DNA of 64,000 nucleotides from positions 1,423,429-1,487,428 of the forward strand of contig NW_024041373.1 of assembly GCF_014851395.1 (NCBI RefSeq), given 5' to 3'. This DNA is from Micropterus salmoides. Lineage: Eukaryota; Chordata; Actinopteri; Centrarchiformes; Centrarchidae. The first letter of the stretch is position 1. The number at the start of each line of letters is the position of its first letter. The position numbers were made by a program, and so were the translations under genes. The notes under the pieces are model-generated. The model saw nothing but the letters and a program-made list of their open reading frames with translations, made no database searches and had not been told where the DNA came from. Of this stretch, positions 24,401 to 36,385 are shown in pieces.

Positions 24401-24639
24401 CCTCACTCAGAGCACCACCACGGATTTCACCTTGAATGATGCATCCTGCTGCCTATATGCCAACAAAGTCATATGACTAGGCATGGCTTACTGCCTATTA
24501 TAGCATCTGGCTGAACATGCCTCCTACTCTTTGCCTAGTCTACTGTAAACAATCCATCACTCCAGTGTAGGTGCTTTGTGTCCCTGAGGATTGCATGTGG
24601 TTTGTCCATTTGGTCAAGTTTTCTTTTCAACCTTCCGTC

Positions 24640-25690
24640 ATATGTTCGCACCATAGACTATATGGTCACAGAACGCAGTTATGCTCACTGAGTGGCAGAA
24701 AGACGAGCAGCAGTGTTCGCTTGAATCAGCTACAACACAAACAACTCATCTAAAATGGAAAGAGCTGGACCGCTGGTTCTTTGGTAAGCAGTTAGGATCA
24801 CTGTCGAGTCCAACTGCCTTTAATTTGAGCAAATAATCACCTGTTTTACTCCCAGTTTGCTAAACCAGCCATGGTAACAGATGTTTTGCCACTCAGTCCA
24901 GCGTGTTCCCGAAGGGGAAGTGACATCAACGCATACCCTCTATAAGAAGTGGATATAATCATCGTGACATCACTCGTTGGTTTGTGGACTGCTGTTTTGA
25001 AGGCTCAAGTTTGGTCAATAGGGCGGCGCCATGTTGAGTTTTTGCAACAAGTGGCACTGGACGTGACCATATTTGGACGAGACGGTGGAGCTAATGGCTG
25101 TGTGGGGAGCTAGCTAGCTTGCTTAGCTAGGTGCATCTGTAATTCATGTTAACTGTCACTTTAAGAGGACTGACAACTTTGTCTGCTGTCAACAGCAGTC
25201 TTAAAACTAAATGTACTCACCAGAGAAAGTGAACAGCCAACACCTAATAAGCTTTTTCAGCGGTGCTGGATAAATTTACACAGTGCCGAGGGCACGAGTC
25301 ACTCTAGCCTGACTGACAGGTCGCCATGGTAACGACTTGTCAATCATAGATAATCCCGCCCTGAAGCATACTCTGCTTTCTGGTCTATTTTCCTCTAAAT
25401 GGGGCCATAATTTACTAAATGAATATTAAGTTGTATTGAAGAAGACATGAAACTACTGACTGAGACCATAAACTCATTAGTAAAGTGTTTACTGAGGTAA
25501 TTATTCAGGTGAGAAGTAGGGTCATTTTACCATTGTTTGTAATGGAACCAGACTTCTTTTCGCCCTCTGCTGGTCGTTTAGTAGAATGCAGGTTTAAGGG
25601 ACTCCCGTGTTGGATTCACCTCTCAGACCGGAAGCTTCCCGCTTGGTTCACACACAGTGAGTGCGAGTTTTTACATCCAGTTTAGGACCT
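24640..25690. repeat. Unclassified percomorph-type interspersed repeats
   Basis: Several segments look like pieces of repeats I associate with percomorph genomes: CACCATAGACTATATGGTCA near 24650, GGGCGGCGCCATGTTG near 25020, GACAGGTCGCCATGGTAACG near 25316, and CGCCCTCTGCTGG near 25561. They suggest an old composite of non-autonomous elements. I see no inverted ends, no target duplication and no coding domain, so class and limits are uncertain. Confidence 0.4.
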
Positions 25691-25699
25691 ATATATGAT

Positions 25700-28420
25700 T
25701 AAAGCGTTGACTTCACATTTCCTCAGAAGTGAAGTCCATTTATTTTTTTTATTGGATATTTTTCTGACATATAATTAATTAAACAGTTTATTATTACACT
25801 GGAAATACAATTGTGGTGCCATTTACGTTGTCAGGCTGTCAGTGGACTATGTAGAGGTAAAGAGACTTAAGTCCAAAGTGAGTGTGAAGTAGAGTCAGAT
25901 CTTGGTAGCACTGTGAAAACTGAGATTGAGCTACTGACATTATGTCGAAACTCACTGCTAAAATTGTGGGGCTGAGCGGACTGACTGAGACTCCTGCTCC
26001 AGTAGAGAGGGTCTGGGCTGGTATTTCCCAGTCCCAACCCTCTAAACAGCGCCGTCAAGTCAGACACAATGTACCTCCAGTAGACTGCGTGACTTTACTG
26101 TGAGCTTAGAACTATGATCAGGCAAAAGGTGGTTCCAACTTTGTGCTGCCAAAGAAAAGCAACTGCCAGACTCGGCACCTGCCGTCGCCTTGCTTACGCG
26201 AGGTCTTAATGTCATGTCGTGTCATGGTCATGTGACATCATGGTGACGTTTTGCAGTGCCGGCAAAAGCTGCTACGTATGTAGTATGGCTTTATCCTGGG
26301 CAGCGTTAAGAGCGGTATCTATTGCAGAGAGAAGTGAACGCGTGTATTCGTCTGTACCTCACGACCCTGGTCCAAGGTGAAGACCGTGGTGACGGTCTGA
26401 GTGAGGTCGAAATAGATTAGTAAGTTATGGTTATAACTATGGGTCCGACTGAACGATGTTCACTCGGATGCTATTATAGGCTTTGAACCATGCTTAGTCA
26501 GATGACTTGGTTGACATGGTTTTGAGGATAGGTGGAAGGATGCATTATTCAGGGTGAAGACTGTGGGGATGGTCATCATTCGGTCTCATAGATCAATAGC
26601 TATAGACATAATTTATGTTATTTGTACAACTTTCGTTTTGGTGACCACATTCTGACATTGTGCAAAACCCATGCAATGAACAATGCATTGCGATTTCATA
26701 CCAAATTGCATCTGGCGCATACTTTTTTAATCAGGGCACTTGCATCACGAACTGGTGCACCTTCCAAATCTGTGATCCTTAATATCCCTAGTGCATATGC
26801 AAGTGCAATTCTGTCTCCATGACTAAAATGTCTCCCAAACTGAATTTCCCACCCCTCAAGAATTAGTCCACTGCTATAGAGCCTCTGGGGACCAAGAATG
26901 ACTACATGGCAGCACTACACACTGTTCTCACACAGAAATACACCACTGTTCCATGCATTAGAGAGCATTATGCTCTTTCTTACATAAAACTCAGGAGGAG
27001 TGAACATGTGTGTGTTTTGCAAATGTTCTCCCTCTGGTTTATGATATAAGATTTCTGTAGCTAAATATTTTGCATCATATCTGGAAGGTGTAATACAGCA
27101 GGAAATGTTTTGTCCAGCTGATAGCTGGCTTTCTGTTTTCCTTCTCTTTCATTGTGTCTGTGGGTGAAAGTTTCCATGCAGGCACTGTTGATCATGGCCT
27201 ATCAAGTGACATCTGATTTGCATTCAGTGGACGCGTCATTATTCACAACATTTGATGTCCACAAAAACACATTAGACCTCTCTTTTTCAGTGCCGAGTGG
27301 CGATGGCCACGACCACCCAGACATCATTTGTGCACCCAAATAGTCCAAATGTAAATTGATATGTAAGAAAATGCCCCATTAACTTTTTCATTAATGGTTA
27401 TAATGCATTCTGAGTGTCATCCGCAGGGCGGTGCGCTTTCCTGAGCAGGACCACGCACACATGTGCCACGCACACACAAACATCACAGAGGCACACAAAC
27501 ACGGTCAAACATATGCATGCAAATACACAAATGAACACTGATAAATCATATAGAACATACAGAGACACTGAATAAGAATAATCACACACATATACCTATT
27601 AGAAAACTTACATTAGAACACATACATTCACCTGAAGATCTTGAGTGTCCATTGTCTTTTATGCCATTTTACTTCAAATTGATCGTCTTTATTTTTCGAC
27701 ACTTTCCACTGGTAATATTTGAGTGTGAAGTGATACACCTGTAATGCATACACACTGTACAGCTGTTTTGGCAAAAGTAGAGATTATCCATTTGCTTTGT
27801 ACTCCGCCTTTCCTTATAAACTTAACAAAAGCTGTAGGTATTTGCTGCTCAGGACACCAGCAGCTCATATCATGTTTGCTGTCATCATTAGAGGAACATT
27901 ATATGTAAGATTTTTTGGTGCAATTTGGCTATTCTACCATTTAGTGTAATCCACAGCTGTTGTAAAAAAGACAGCTGTATACAGGCTGTCTTGTAAGTAA
28001 GACGTTGTTCTTAAGTGTCCTGCATGGTAAAATAAAGGTTTAATAAAATAATAAATCACATTACTTTGCTAAATCAGCCAAACATCAAATAAGTTTAACA
28101 ACACAAGACATATCAATCTTACTTATTAGTCCAACTGTGTACACCGAAAGAGTCTTTTATTTCACAAAGCTTTCGCCAGAGTCCTGCTTGGTCATTCTCT
28201 TTTCTATTTGTAGCTTCCTCCGTCAATGTCCTCTTTGGTCTCTTCACCTCTGCCAGTGTACTGGAGTGTGTGTGTTTGCTAATATGAACTTGATATTTAG
28301 TGCCGAGTGACCAAGCAACATTATGTAACAATTTCAGCATAAATTAAGAAGTACGTTGATGGAGAAACCTGAGAAAACTTGTTTAATGAAATGTATGGGG
28401 TTGATTGTTCTTATGTTGTA
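25700..28420. other. Non-coding, no gene seen
   Basis: Unique-looking sequence. Two diverged segments at 26374 (GGTGAAGACCGTGGTGACGG) and 26549 (GGTGAAGACTGTGGGGATGG) could be a decayed local duplication. The short CA-rich stretch at 27440-27600 produces a Cys/Val-rich minus ORF of 63 codons that is not a gene. Confidence 0.45.
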
Positions 28421-28424
28421 TGTA

Positions 28425-28497
28425 TGATGCTTTGGCAATATTGTTGTTACACATTCATGCCAATAAAGCTAATTTGAATTGAATTGAATTGAATTGA
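28425..28497 (+). repeat. LINE 3' tail, (TTGAA)n
   Basis: GCTTTGGCAATATTG, CATGCCAATAAAGCTAATT, then four to five GAATT units. The AATAAA and pentamer tail are those of a short, strongly 5'-truncated L2/CR1-type LINE. Similar tails lie at 11417 (minus) and 47141 (minus). Confidence 0.65.
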
Positions 28498-28844
28498 AAG
28501 CTAAGAAGAGAAAAAGAGTGACGGAGTGGCAAGCTAGCCAAAACAGCTAGACAGCAAGTGACACAAGAGTGTGTATTATCTATAGTAAGTTTGCCAACAT
28601 AACTTTAGATTTATAGCTTGTGGCTAAACCTCTGTCTGTTAAACCTCTGGCTGACTTCGCTCAAGTTGACAGCTCTGCTAACACAGCCAAACATAAGCAA
28701 GCACAACAACACAAGACATCAAGCCAGCTAATAAGTTACTTCTGACTAGTCCAACAGCAAGGCCAGCTCGGCATTTGCATCCTTTTAGCTCTTTTAGCTA
28801 ACATCAATGAGTAAAAGCCAGTCTCATATTTACTCTTGTCCCAG
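28498..28844. other. Non-coding, nothing recognised
   Basis: About 350 bp of unremarkable sequence with several GCTAGC/GCTAA motifs. No gene or named repeat. Confidence 0.45.
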
Positions 28845-29190
28845 CCTGTTCTCATGCTCAGATGTCACATATACACTCTTTGGAAAAACCGCAGCTTTTG
28901 TACGCAAAACAGCAATTTTGCATGTGTAGGATACGCCCCCAGATTCGTGTGTATGAGACGTATCCAGGCCGCGTGTGTATATGACGCCTTGGGCTGGAAA
29001 TGCTAGTAGCGCTTCCAGTCGCTTAGTAGCTAGCTAGCAAGTGATGTTTGTGTTTAAGGAGTTGAGAGCTCCTCAACGCGACTTACCCTAACCTTAACCA
29101 TCACAGAATTTAGTGTCTAAACCTAAGTCAGTAAATATGCATGTCGACTGTCTAACCCTACCTGCTAGCACATCGGCCGTGAGGGTTAGG
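28845..29190. repeat. Unclassified teleost interspersed repeat
   Basis: The order of CTGTTCTCATGCTCAGATG, GTACGCAAAACAGCAATTTT, TGTGTATGAGACGTATCC, GGCTGGAAATGCTAGTAGCG and TTACCCTAACCTTAACC matches a repeat I recall from percomorph genomes. No terminal inverted repeats, target duplication or ORF are seen. The CCTAACC units near its end are part of this repeat, not telomeric. Confidence 0.45.
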
Positions 29191-30890
29191 GTTTGTGTTG
29201 CAACTCTATTCTCTATTCTCTGTTTATATCTGTACTCACATGCTTACAGTGCCTATAGAAAAGCACACCAACACTCCCACCAGCAGTCACTGCAAGAGTT
29301 AATATGTCTATTGTTTGGCCAGCACGTCAAGCACTTATCCCTGAGTGTTTGCAGGCTGCTGAAGGGAAAGAATTAAAGGTAAGTGTGTGTAAAGCATTCA
29401 CACGCACATACACAGGTCGCTAGGCTGCAAAACCATGGCAACATTTACAGGATCAAGCGTGAGTGGCAACTGTGAGAGTTCAGTTCACTCTGGTATTTGT
29501 GTTTATGAACATGTTAAAGCATGGAGACTGTAGATAACTGAACACAATAACGAAGTTGGCCACGGAGCAGAGAAGAACAGAGAGGAGCCTGCTGCACACT
29601 CAGATCCACAGATGCTTAACGTGTTAGACAAAGTTATTATCCAGTCAGTTACGGTAAGCATCATGGGAAAAATTGTATGGTAAATAACAACAGCAAAACA
29701 AAAAGATTTACCAGGTTTTGTGAGAATCTCAGAGTTGATGATGTTGATGAAATTGTTTCTTTTTCTCAGGCATTGTTCCCATTAAATGATGATACAAATT
29801 TAGATTGAACATTTTCTCACCTCTGCATTGATTTATACAATGGAGTATTAAATGCTACTATGTTAGCCAAAATTAGTTAGTTATGTTAAAATGTCACCAT
29901 ATTTTGCGGAAATGTTTTCATAACAAAAAAAAGTATAGAATAATTAAAATAAAGAAGAATATTAGCACACTAATCTTTGTTAGATTGGTTTACCTGGGAA
30001 TCAGTGCGCATTAACTAAAACCGTCCTGAACATCCCAAATCTTCATCATTGTGGTTTTAACATGAAATATTGGGATTTTTAACACTTTAATGATTCTCTC
30101 AACTATTTACTAGAGCCCATTTTGAGTAGTGATATGTTTTTTTAACTGAGCCTCCTCTAGTACTTGCTTATAAGGCCCACTAAAATCCCCAGGGTGCACT
30201 GCAGTTTTCACAACCAGACTGTTTCAGCTGGCTTCTTTCCAGGAAGTATATGGCAGAAAAACTGCTCTTGGCATGTGGCCTGTTTATGGTAGAAATTTCA
30301 GAGGTGGTCAGTTGAAAAAATAAAGCTCCATTGCTTTTTACTTGGTTAGACAATTAATGAGTGGTAGTTTTTAAAGGTGAAGGCTGGCATGTGTACAGTA
30401 GTCTGAATAAGAGTAGGCAACATAAACTGTAAACATACATATTTATAGGTGTTTGTGTTATCTGTTATGCTTGTATTGCTGATGTGTTCCTTATGCTGCA
30501 GCTGTTTATGTTGTATGTTCATGAACCAATAAAACAAAAAAGAGGAGAGTGAATTATATTCTGTTGATGTAGCATTGCAAATACAAAAAACATTATTTTT
30601 CACAAAAAAAAGAGAAGAAAACAAGCAACATGAACCAGTGATGACTGTCGGGCAGCTTTCATTCAGCATATGTGAACCTCAGCAGGTGTGGTGGCCATCA
30701 TAGGAACAGCTAGAATCAGTTGTGATAATTTTCCCCTTTTCTCTTGTGATATCTACTTAGAATAGATGAATGAAAAATGAGAAATGTTTACTTTCTGCAC
30801 CCACTCCCTTTTACTCTTCCTATTAAATTTACTGTTGACGAGTGAAGAAATTAACTGAAAAATGCAACACATAATGTGGACTTTTCATGT
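29191..30890. other. Non-coding, no gene seen
   Basis: AT-rich unique sequence. The minus ORF at 30346-30669 (107 codons) is rich in F, S and N, as expected from AT-rich DNA, and has no recognisable domain, signal or partner gene. Confidence 0.5.
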
Positions 30891-30899
30891 GTAAGCTGC

Positions 30900-31200
30900 A
30901 ATATGAGTGAAGTATTAATAGGAGGAAATTATTGTGCATTCAATTACGGCACAATGCCTTCCAGAGATGTTTGTGTGATTTGGCCACGGCCTGCCACGGC
31001 GTGGGTCCCTCCCTGACTGATGAGCACCCTAATCTGCTAATCTCACCAACCGGGGCGGAGGTTTATATGACAAGCCAAATGCCTCGACTCGCCGCCCGCT
31101 AATGGTGGCCAATAAAATTAAAGAGCTGGTGCGTGCCTGGGCGCGGAGGAAGACGAGAGAGGAAATCAGAGATAGATAAACAAATAGAATCATAAAAAGG
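30900..31200. promoter_or_regulatory. Candidate conserved non-coding element
   Basis: A non-repetitive, GC-richer island in AT-rich surroundings. It contains TATTAATAGG, GCATTCAATTACGG, CTAATCTGCTAATCTC, CCCGCTAATGGTGGCC and AATAAAATTAAAGAGC. A tight string of TAAT/ATTA cores in unique GC-balanced sequence, without an ORF or repeat hallmark, is what deeply conserved vertebrate enhancers look like. It is the strongest of the enhancer-like blocks in the window. Conservation is not tested. Confidence 0.35.
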
Positions 31201-31739
31201 CAGGGCGCTGGTGAAGTGGTAATTCAGTGGGAGTTCATTAGGGGAGAGATGGAGGAATGAGGAGTGGAGGGCTAAACTGTGGATGACATTATCTCTAATG
31301 TGGCTCCCTGCAGAGTTTGTGATAGGGTGGCCGTTCCCTGCGAAAATAGGGTTTTTAGCATGACGCCACGCTCACAAAGACAAACTCCCACTAAATAGGA
31401 TTTTTTTTTTCTTAAGCATTGCATTGTACTATTTTAGTGCAGAAAACATCTCCAAATGGGGTTCTCAAATGTGTTCAGGCATACAGCCAAGTTGAGACAA
31501 CACGGACAAATAGGTTTTGTGGTGTGGCAAATTTGCAAGGCGCTACAATGTTTTGAGCAGTAAGCCCAAAGCAAGTTTTTTCTCTAAAAAAGACCACCCC
31601 TCAGTTACATTCCATCAATTATAGTGTCTAATATGAAACAGGGTTTGTTTTATTTTTCTGGACAGAGTGCAACTGTTGTCTCCAATATTAAGCTGCTTGA
31701 TGAAGTGGAAATGGTCTATTTTGAAGTCATAGTTTAATC
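31201..31739. other. Non-coding, nothing recognised
   Basis: Purine-rich to about 31260, then AT-rich. No gene or repeat recognised. Confidence 0.45.
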
Positions 31740-32450
31740 TCTTAAAGGAATGGTTCATCCAATTTACAAAAAATCCTATTTTTATGTGTAATGATATCTA
31801 TCCATGTAGCCATATTTAGTTGTATATGTTCAGGTTTCAAGATATCTGTCTCTTCCATGAAATTTCATTTGTGGTGCTCACAGCATTGAAAAACAACATT
31901 TAAAAAACATTTCTACTAAACTCTCCAGATCATTGACCATCTCTCCACCAGATGCCCTCAGACTTTCCCACCCTTTACCAGTCTCCTAACTTCCACACCC
32001 ATCTGCTCATAACTCCCTCATCGGCCTCCATAATATAAATACCAAGCAGCAAACTTCTTTTTTGACCCTTGCTTTTAGTATTGCAGTTTTAAGTGAACTT
32101 TGAGTTAGTGTCTACATGGGTCCTCTTCCCTGTTGTCAATACTTGCGCTGCAATTTAAAAGCTGCTGTAATCAATATTTTCATATTAACAGTGGATTCAA
32201 TGAGCTCACAGTGATGAACCTACAGAGAATGACCTGACTCTACAGGTCCTCTCAGCTCTACAGAACATTTTAGCATCTATGGCCCACAACTTTACCAGTT
32301 CATTCAAACCGCTCTCATCACCCTCGCTTCCAGCAGCAGCAGGCAGCTGTTTTCAACAAAAGCTCTGATGAATCCAGCAGCTAAGTTTAACAGCTTGGAA
32401 TCAGATCTTTCCCTCAAGAACTGGTGGAAATCAAAACAGAGCTAAATCTG
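31740..32450. repeat. Unclassified percomorph-type interspersed repeat
   Basis: GGAATGGTTCATCC at 31747, TGCTGTAATCAATATTTTCA at 32163, TCTCAGCTCTACAGAACATT at 32250 and CAGCAGGCAGCTGTTTTCAA at 32338 match, as I remember it, a common percomorph repeat. The last motif also occurs in diverged form at 9280 (CAGCAGGCAGCTATTTTCAG). No ends are visible. Confidence 0.4.
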
Positions 32451-32702
32451 TGACCAAGAACACGATTCCAGATGAATTCTAATGTTTGTGTGTGAGTAAA
32501 TAGGAAACCTTTTGCAAGACAAGTAGGTTAGTGTTTAGCTTGTTGCACCAATTTTATGTCCATCTTTTTATTTACCTGCATCAAAAATGCCATACATTGT
32601 TTGGTTAGTTAGCTAATCAAGACAGTAAATGTGCTTTTACTTAGATTAAAGTCATCTGTACTAATAGACACGGAAGTGGTGCCCAGTCTCCCCCAGATGC
32701 TT

Positions 32703-32945
32703 AAAGAATCAGAATCAACTATTGGCTAAGTGCCATACTTGGAACTTGACTCCAGTAGCTGTTACTATACTTGCACCCGATGCAGATCGCAAATTTACAG
32801 CTCTTGTTATATACAGACAACATCTGGGGATTAAACTATGGGATCTATATACAGGTCAGACTGCTACTAACCTGTACAGTTGGTGCAAATATTTCTGGAC
32901 AGAACTGGTTGTGCATATATTGATAATTATATTATACATTAAGTA
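32703..32945 (-). repeat. LINE 3' end (GATTCTGATTCT tail)
   Basis: Starts on the plus strand with AGAATCAGAATCAACTATTGGC and continues with GGAACTTGACTCCAG. This is the reversed tail of a teleost LINE. The Tc1-like element at 32948 appears to have inserted into it, because similar low-complexity sequence continues after 34661. Confidence 0.5.
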
Positions 32946-33079
32946 TACAGGTGCTGGTCATATAATAAGAATATCATCAAAAAGTTGATTTATTTCAGTA
33001 ATTCCATTTAAAAAGTGAAACTTGGATATTATATTCATTCATTACACACAGACTGATATATTTCAAATGTTTATTTCAT

Positions 33080-34230
33080 TTAATTGTGATGATTAATTTC
33101 AAAAAAATTGACAACTAAAATCCCAAATTCAGTATCTCCGTAAATTAGAATATTACTTAAGGCCAATACAAAAAAAGGATTTTTAGAAATGTTGGCCAAC
33201 TGAAAAGTATGAACATGAAAAGTATGAGCATGTACAGCACTCAATACTCCTTTTGCCTGAATTACTGCAGCAATGCGGCGTGGCATGGAGTCTATCTGTC
33301 TGTGGCACTGCTCAGGTGTTATGAGAGCCCAGGTTGCTCTGATAGTGGCCTTCAGCTCTTCTGCATTGTTGGGTCTGGCGTATCGCATCTTCCTCTTCAC
33401 AATACCCCATAGATTTTCTATAGGGTTAAGGTCAGGCCAGTTTGCTGGCCAATTAAGAACAGGGTACCATGGTCCTTAAACCAGGTACTGGTAGCTTTGG
33501 CACTGTGTGCAGGTGCCAAGTCCTGTTGGAAAATTAAATCTGCATCTCCATAAAGTTGGTCAGCAGCAGGAAGCATGAAGTGCTCTAAAACTTCCTGGTA
33601 GATGGCTGCGTTGACCTTGGACCTCAGAAAACCCAGTGGGCCAACACCAGCAGATGACATGGCACCCCAAACCATCACTGACTGTGGATACTTTACACTG
33701 GACTTCAAGCAACGTGGATTCTGTGACTCTCCTCTCTTCCTCCAGACTCTGGGACCTTGATTTCCAAAGGAAATGCTAAATTTACTTTCATCAGAGAACA
33801 TAACTTTGGACCACTCAGCAGCAGTCCTGTCCTTTTTGTCTTTAGCCCAGGCGAGATGTTTCTGACGCTGTGTCTTGTTCAAGAGTGGCTTGACACAAGG
33901 AATGCGACAGCTGAAACCCATGTCTTGCATACGTCTGTGCGTGGTGGTTCTTGAAGCACTGACTCCAGCTGCAGTCCACTCTTTGTGAATCTCCCCCACA
34001 TTGTTGAATGGGTTTTGTTTCACAATCCTCTCCAGGGTGCGGTTATCCCTATTACTTGTACACTTTTTTCTACCACATCTTTTCCTTCCCTTGGCCTCTC
34101 TATTAATGTGCTTGGACACAGAGCTCTGTGAACAGCCAGCCTCTTTAGCAATGACCTTTTGTGTCTTGCCCTCCTTGTGCAAGGTGTCAATGGTCGTCTT
34201 TTGGACAGCTGTCAAGTCAGCAGTCTTTCC
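33080..34230 (-). pseudogene. Tc1-like transposase, one frameshift
   Basis: I start it at the second Met of the open frame (34230, MGKTADLT), the usual start in the family, rather than 13 codons upstream. Order (numbered from the upstream Met): first helix-turn-helix (about 21-57), basic GRKRCGRKK linker (61-69), second helix-turn-helix (75-117), then the catalytic domain with Asp160 in MFSDESKFS and Asp250 in LIFQQDLAP. A loss of about one base near 33465 shifts the frame. The third acidic residue of the DD34E triad and the C-terminal part follow in another frame (KRKMRYARPNNAEELK, from 33400). The rest is open, so inactivation may be recent. The enzyme cuts and pastes DNA at TA sites. Confidence 0.92.
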
Positions 34231-34328
34231 CATGATTGTGTAGCCTACAGAACTAGACTGAGAGACCATTTAAAGGCCTTTGCAGGTGTTGATTAGAGTG
34301 TGGCACCAGGTGTCTTCAATATTGAACC

Positions 34329-34437
34329 ATCCATCCATCCTCAACCACTTATCCTGCGTACAGGGTCGCGGGGGGGCTGGAGCCAATCCCAGCTGACATC
34401 GAGTGCAAGGCGGGGTACACCCTGGACAGGTCGCCAG
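34329..34437 (-). mobile_element. Rex3/RTE-type 3' end nested in the Tc1 element
   Basis: A 109-bp insert reading, on the minus strand, GGCGACCTGTCCAGGGTGTA, then GGGATTGGCTCCAGCC, ending in GGATGGATGGAT. This is the 3' end and GATG-type tail that I associate with Rex3-like RTE retrotransposons. It is flanked by a perfect 14-bp direct repeat TTCAATATTGAACC (34315-34328 and 34438-34451), the target duplication. It must therefore be younger than the Tc1-like insertion. Confidence 0.85.
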
Positions 34438-34662
34438 TTCAATATTGAACCTTTTCACAATATTCTAATTTTCTGAGATACTGACTTTGGGGTTTTCATT
34501 AGTTGTCAGTTATAATCATCAAAATTAAAAGGAATGAACACTTGAAATATATCAGTCTGTGTGGAATGAATGAATACATTATACAAGTTTCACTTTTTGA
34601 ATGGAATTACTGAAATAAATCAACTTTTTGATGATATTCTAATTATATGACCAGCACCTGTA

Positions 34663-36385
34663 TATACAGTCTGCTAAGACTTGTGTGTAACTATGAAATT
34701 ATATAATGTTTACATTACACTGTAACATAAATCATGTATGTATAGTAAGATGAATTAGTATTGCAGCGTTTTCATGGTTTTTAGACCTCACACTGGTGAT
34801 TTAACTGTTCCTGGGGGATAACAATCAAGATCAATGTATACATTTGTCTCCTAAGGCCTTCAAATGAAACAATCTAAGAACATTATGAAAAATCTAAAAT
34901 CTAAAAATAAAAGAAATTCCTCAAACAATTCTGTTTGCTTAGGACAGTGGTAACCTCGGGGTTACCTCAGCCTCAAAGATAAATCTGATGGGTCGCCAGA
35001 AGGTTAAAGAGATTAGGGAAAATAATAAATCTGTAATATGAAATGATATTTATTAATTTTATATTTGTTTACTTTTTCTAAATCTAAACCACTGTCCTAG
35101 AGTATACAAATAGAGGAGCTGCAACTTCAAATGAAATGTAAAAGATACAGCATATGTGAAAATACTGTAGATAAAAAGCAGTACCTCCCCCGTGCAGTCC
35201 GCGATATATGCATCCTGTTTCCTAGCTATAAATAGTCACCAAAGGGATTACAAGCGAAAGAAATGTTCCTTACAGTTCTGGCATTATCTGTCACCATTGT
35301 CTGCTGTCTACCTCTGGATGTCTTAGTGAGACGTCACTTCATCTGTAAACAAATGTGTGTTGCTCTTAGCGTTCTGGCGGATTTGTTGCCTGGTAGAGCG
35401 TATTTAGCAGATGAAACGTGTTGTGGTGACAAGCATGATAGAACACATATGTAGCCGAGGGCTATCCTCCCTGCCTCCCCTGTTGTGGCTACATAAGCAA
35501 CTGATTGTGTTTCGTTTTTCAGTGTGAGTGTGTGTGGCAACGCTCTTTTTTTTCTCCATGTGAGCTGCTGGTGTGTCATGGCGCTTGTTGCCCGGAGCTC
35601 TAAGTGTGTGTATGTGAGGGAGAGTGTGTGTAAAATAGAGTTGTTTAGTCCCTTCTTTCTCTCCATTACGGTATTTTTATTTTCAACCTGGCATCTCCAG
35701 AGTTCTCCCTTTTTCTTCCCTCTCTCCTCTCCTTTCTTCTCCTCCCCTCTCCTCTTCCTGCTATCCAGCACTTTAGAGCGGATGTAATTGCTCAGACAGA
35801 GCAGGCGTTCAGAGCGCTGTCGATGTAAATGCTGCTCCATGGCAGTGGCTGACTTAATGAACAGCAGGGCTCGCAGCCCTCTGGCAGCACTTAAACTTTA
35901 AAACATCTATTATTGAGGCGTGAGAAAAAAACAGAGTGGCCAGCACTGACCCCTCTCTCATCCCTCTCTTTTTATATCTCTAGTCATGGGGGTGGAAGGG
36001 TTGATGTTAAAATATAAAGGTGCTGCATGTAGCGTTTTTAAACTTCAGTGTATCATTGTCAAATTAATGTAACAACTTGGTTTAAAGTGCAAAAAATGAG
36101 TCCATCACACCCATTTTATAATGTGTGTATATTTCACTTCATAGCATAAGCATATTGAAAACAATCAGGGCCGGATTAACTTCAGGGCCACAGGGCAAAA
36201 TTGAAGACTGCCATTGAGCTCAGGGGACCAGTAAGACAGGGTTTGAAGTATTCTTACAGCTACCACTTCACAGTGGCTTCATAGTTTTTGGGTTCTTGGT
36301 GAAGGCCAGTAGAGTCTGGCAGCCATCTTGTTGAGCTCATTTGTTTATTCATTAACTTCTAAAGTATCAAAATGAACATATTATA
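34663..36385. other. Non-coding, no gene seen
   Basis: Contains a polypyrimidine tract at 35700-35760. The 168-codon minus ORF (35334-35840) and the plus ORF at 35524-35787 overlap each other and this tract, and show no domain. CAGGGCCGGATTAA at 36176 resembles a hAT-type terminus, but no partner end was found. Confidence 0.45.

Larger units (their letters stand above)
32948..34660 (-). mobile_element. Tc1-like transposon, near-complete, 1.7 kb
   Basis: Terminal inverted repeats of about 200 bp: left end CAGGTGCTGGTCATATAA, right end TTATATGACCAGCACCTG. Each is flanked by TA (32946-32947 and 34661-34662), the Tc1/mariner target duplication. Further inner similarity (AAAAAGTTGATTTATTTCAG on the left and its reverse on the right) continues through each repeat. 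Both ends are intact, so it could be mobilised in trans. The transposase gene inside is broken by one frameshift, and a short retroposed insertion sits between the right inverted repeat and the gene. Confidence 0.93.

Noticed and set aside
35334..35840. 168-codon minus ORF
   Set aside because: Crosses a polypurine/polypyrimidine tract, overlaps an ORF on the other strand, and has no domain or splice context.
36176..36260. hAT-type CAGGGCCGGATTAA terminus
   Set aside because: No inverted partner end found downstream or upstream.
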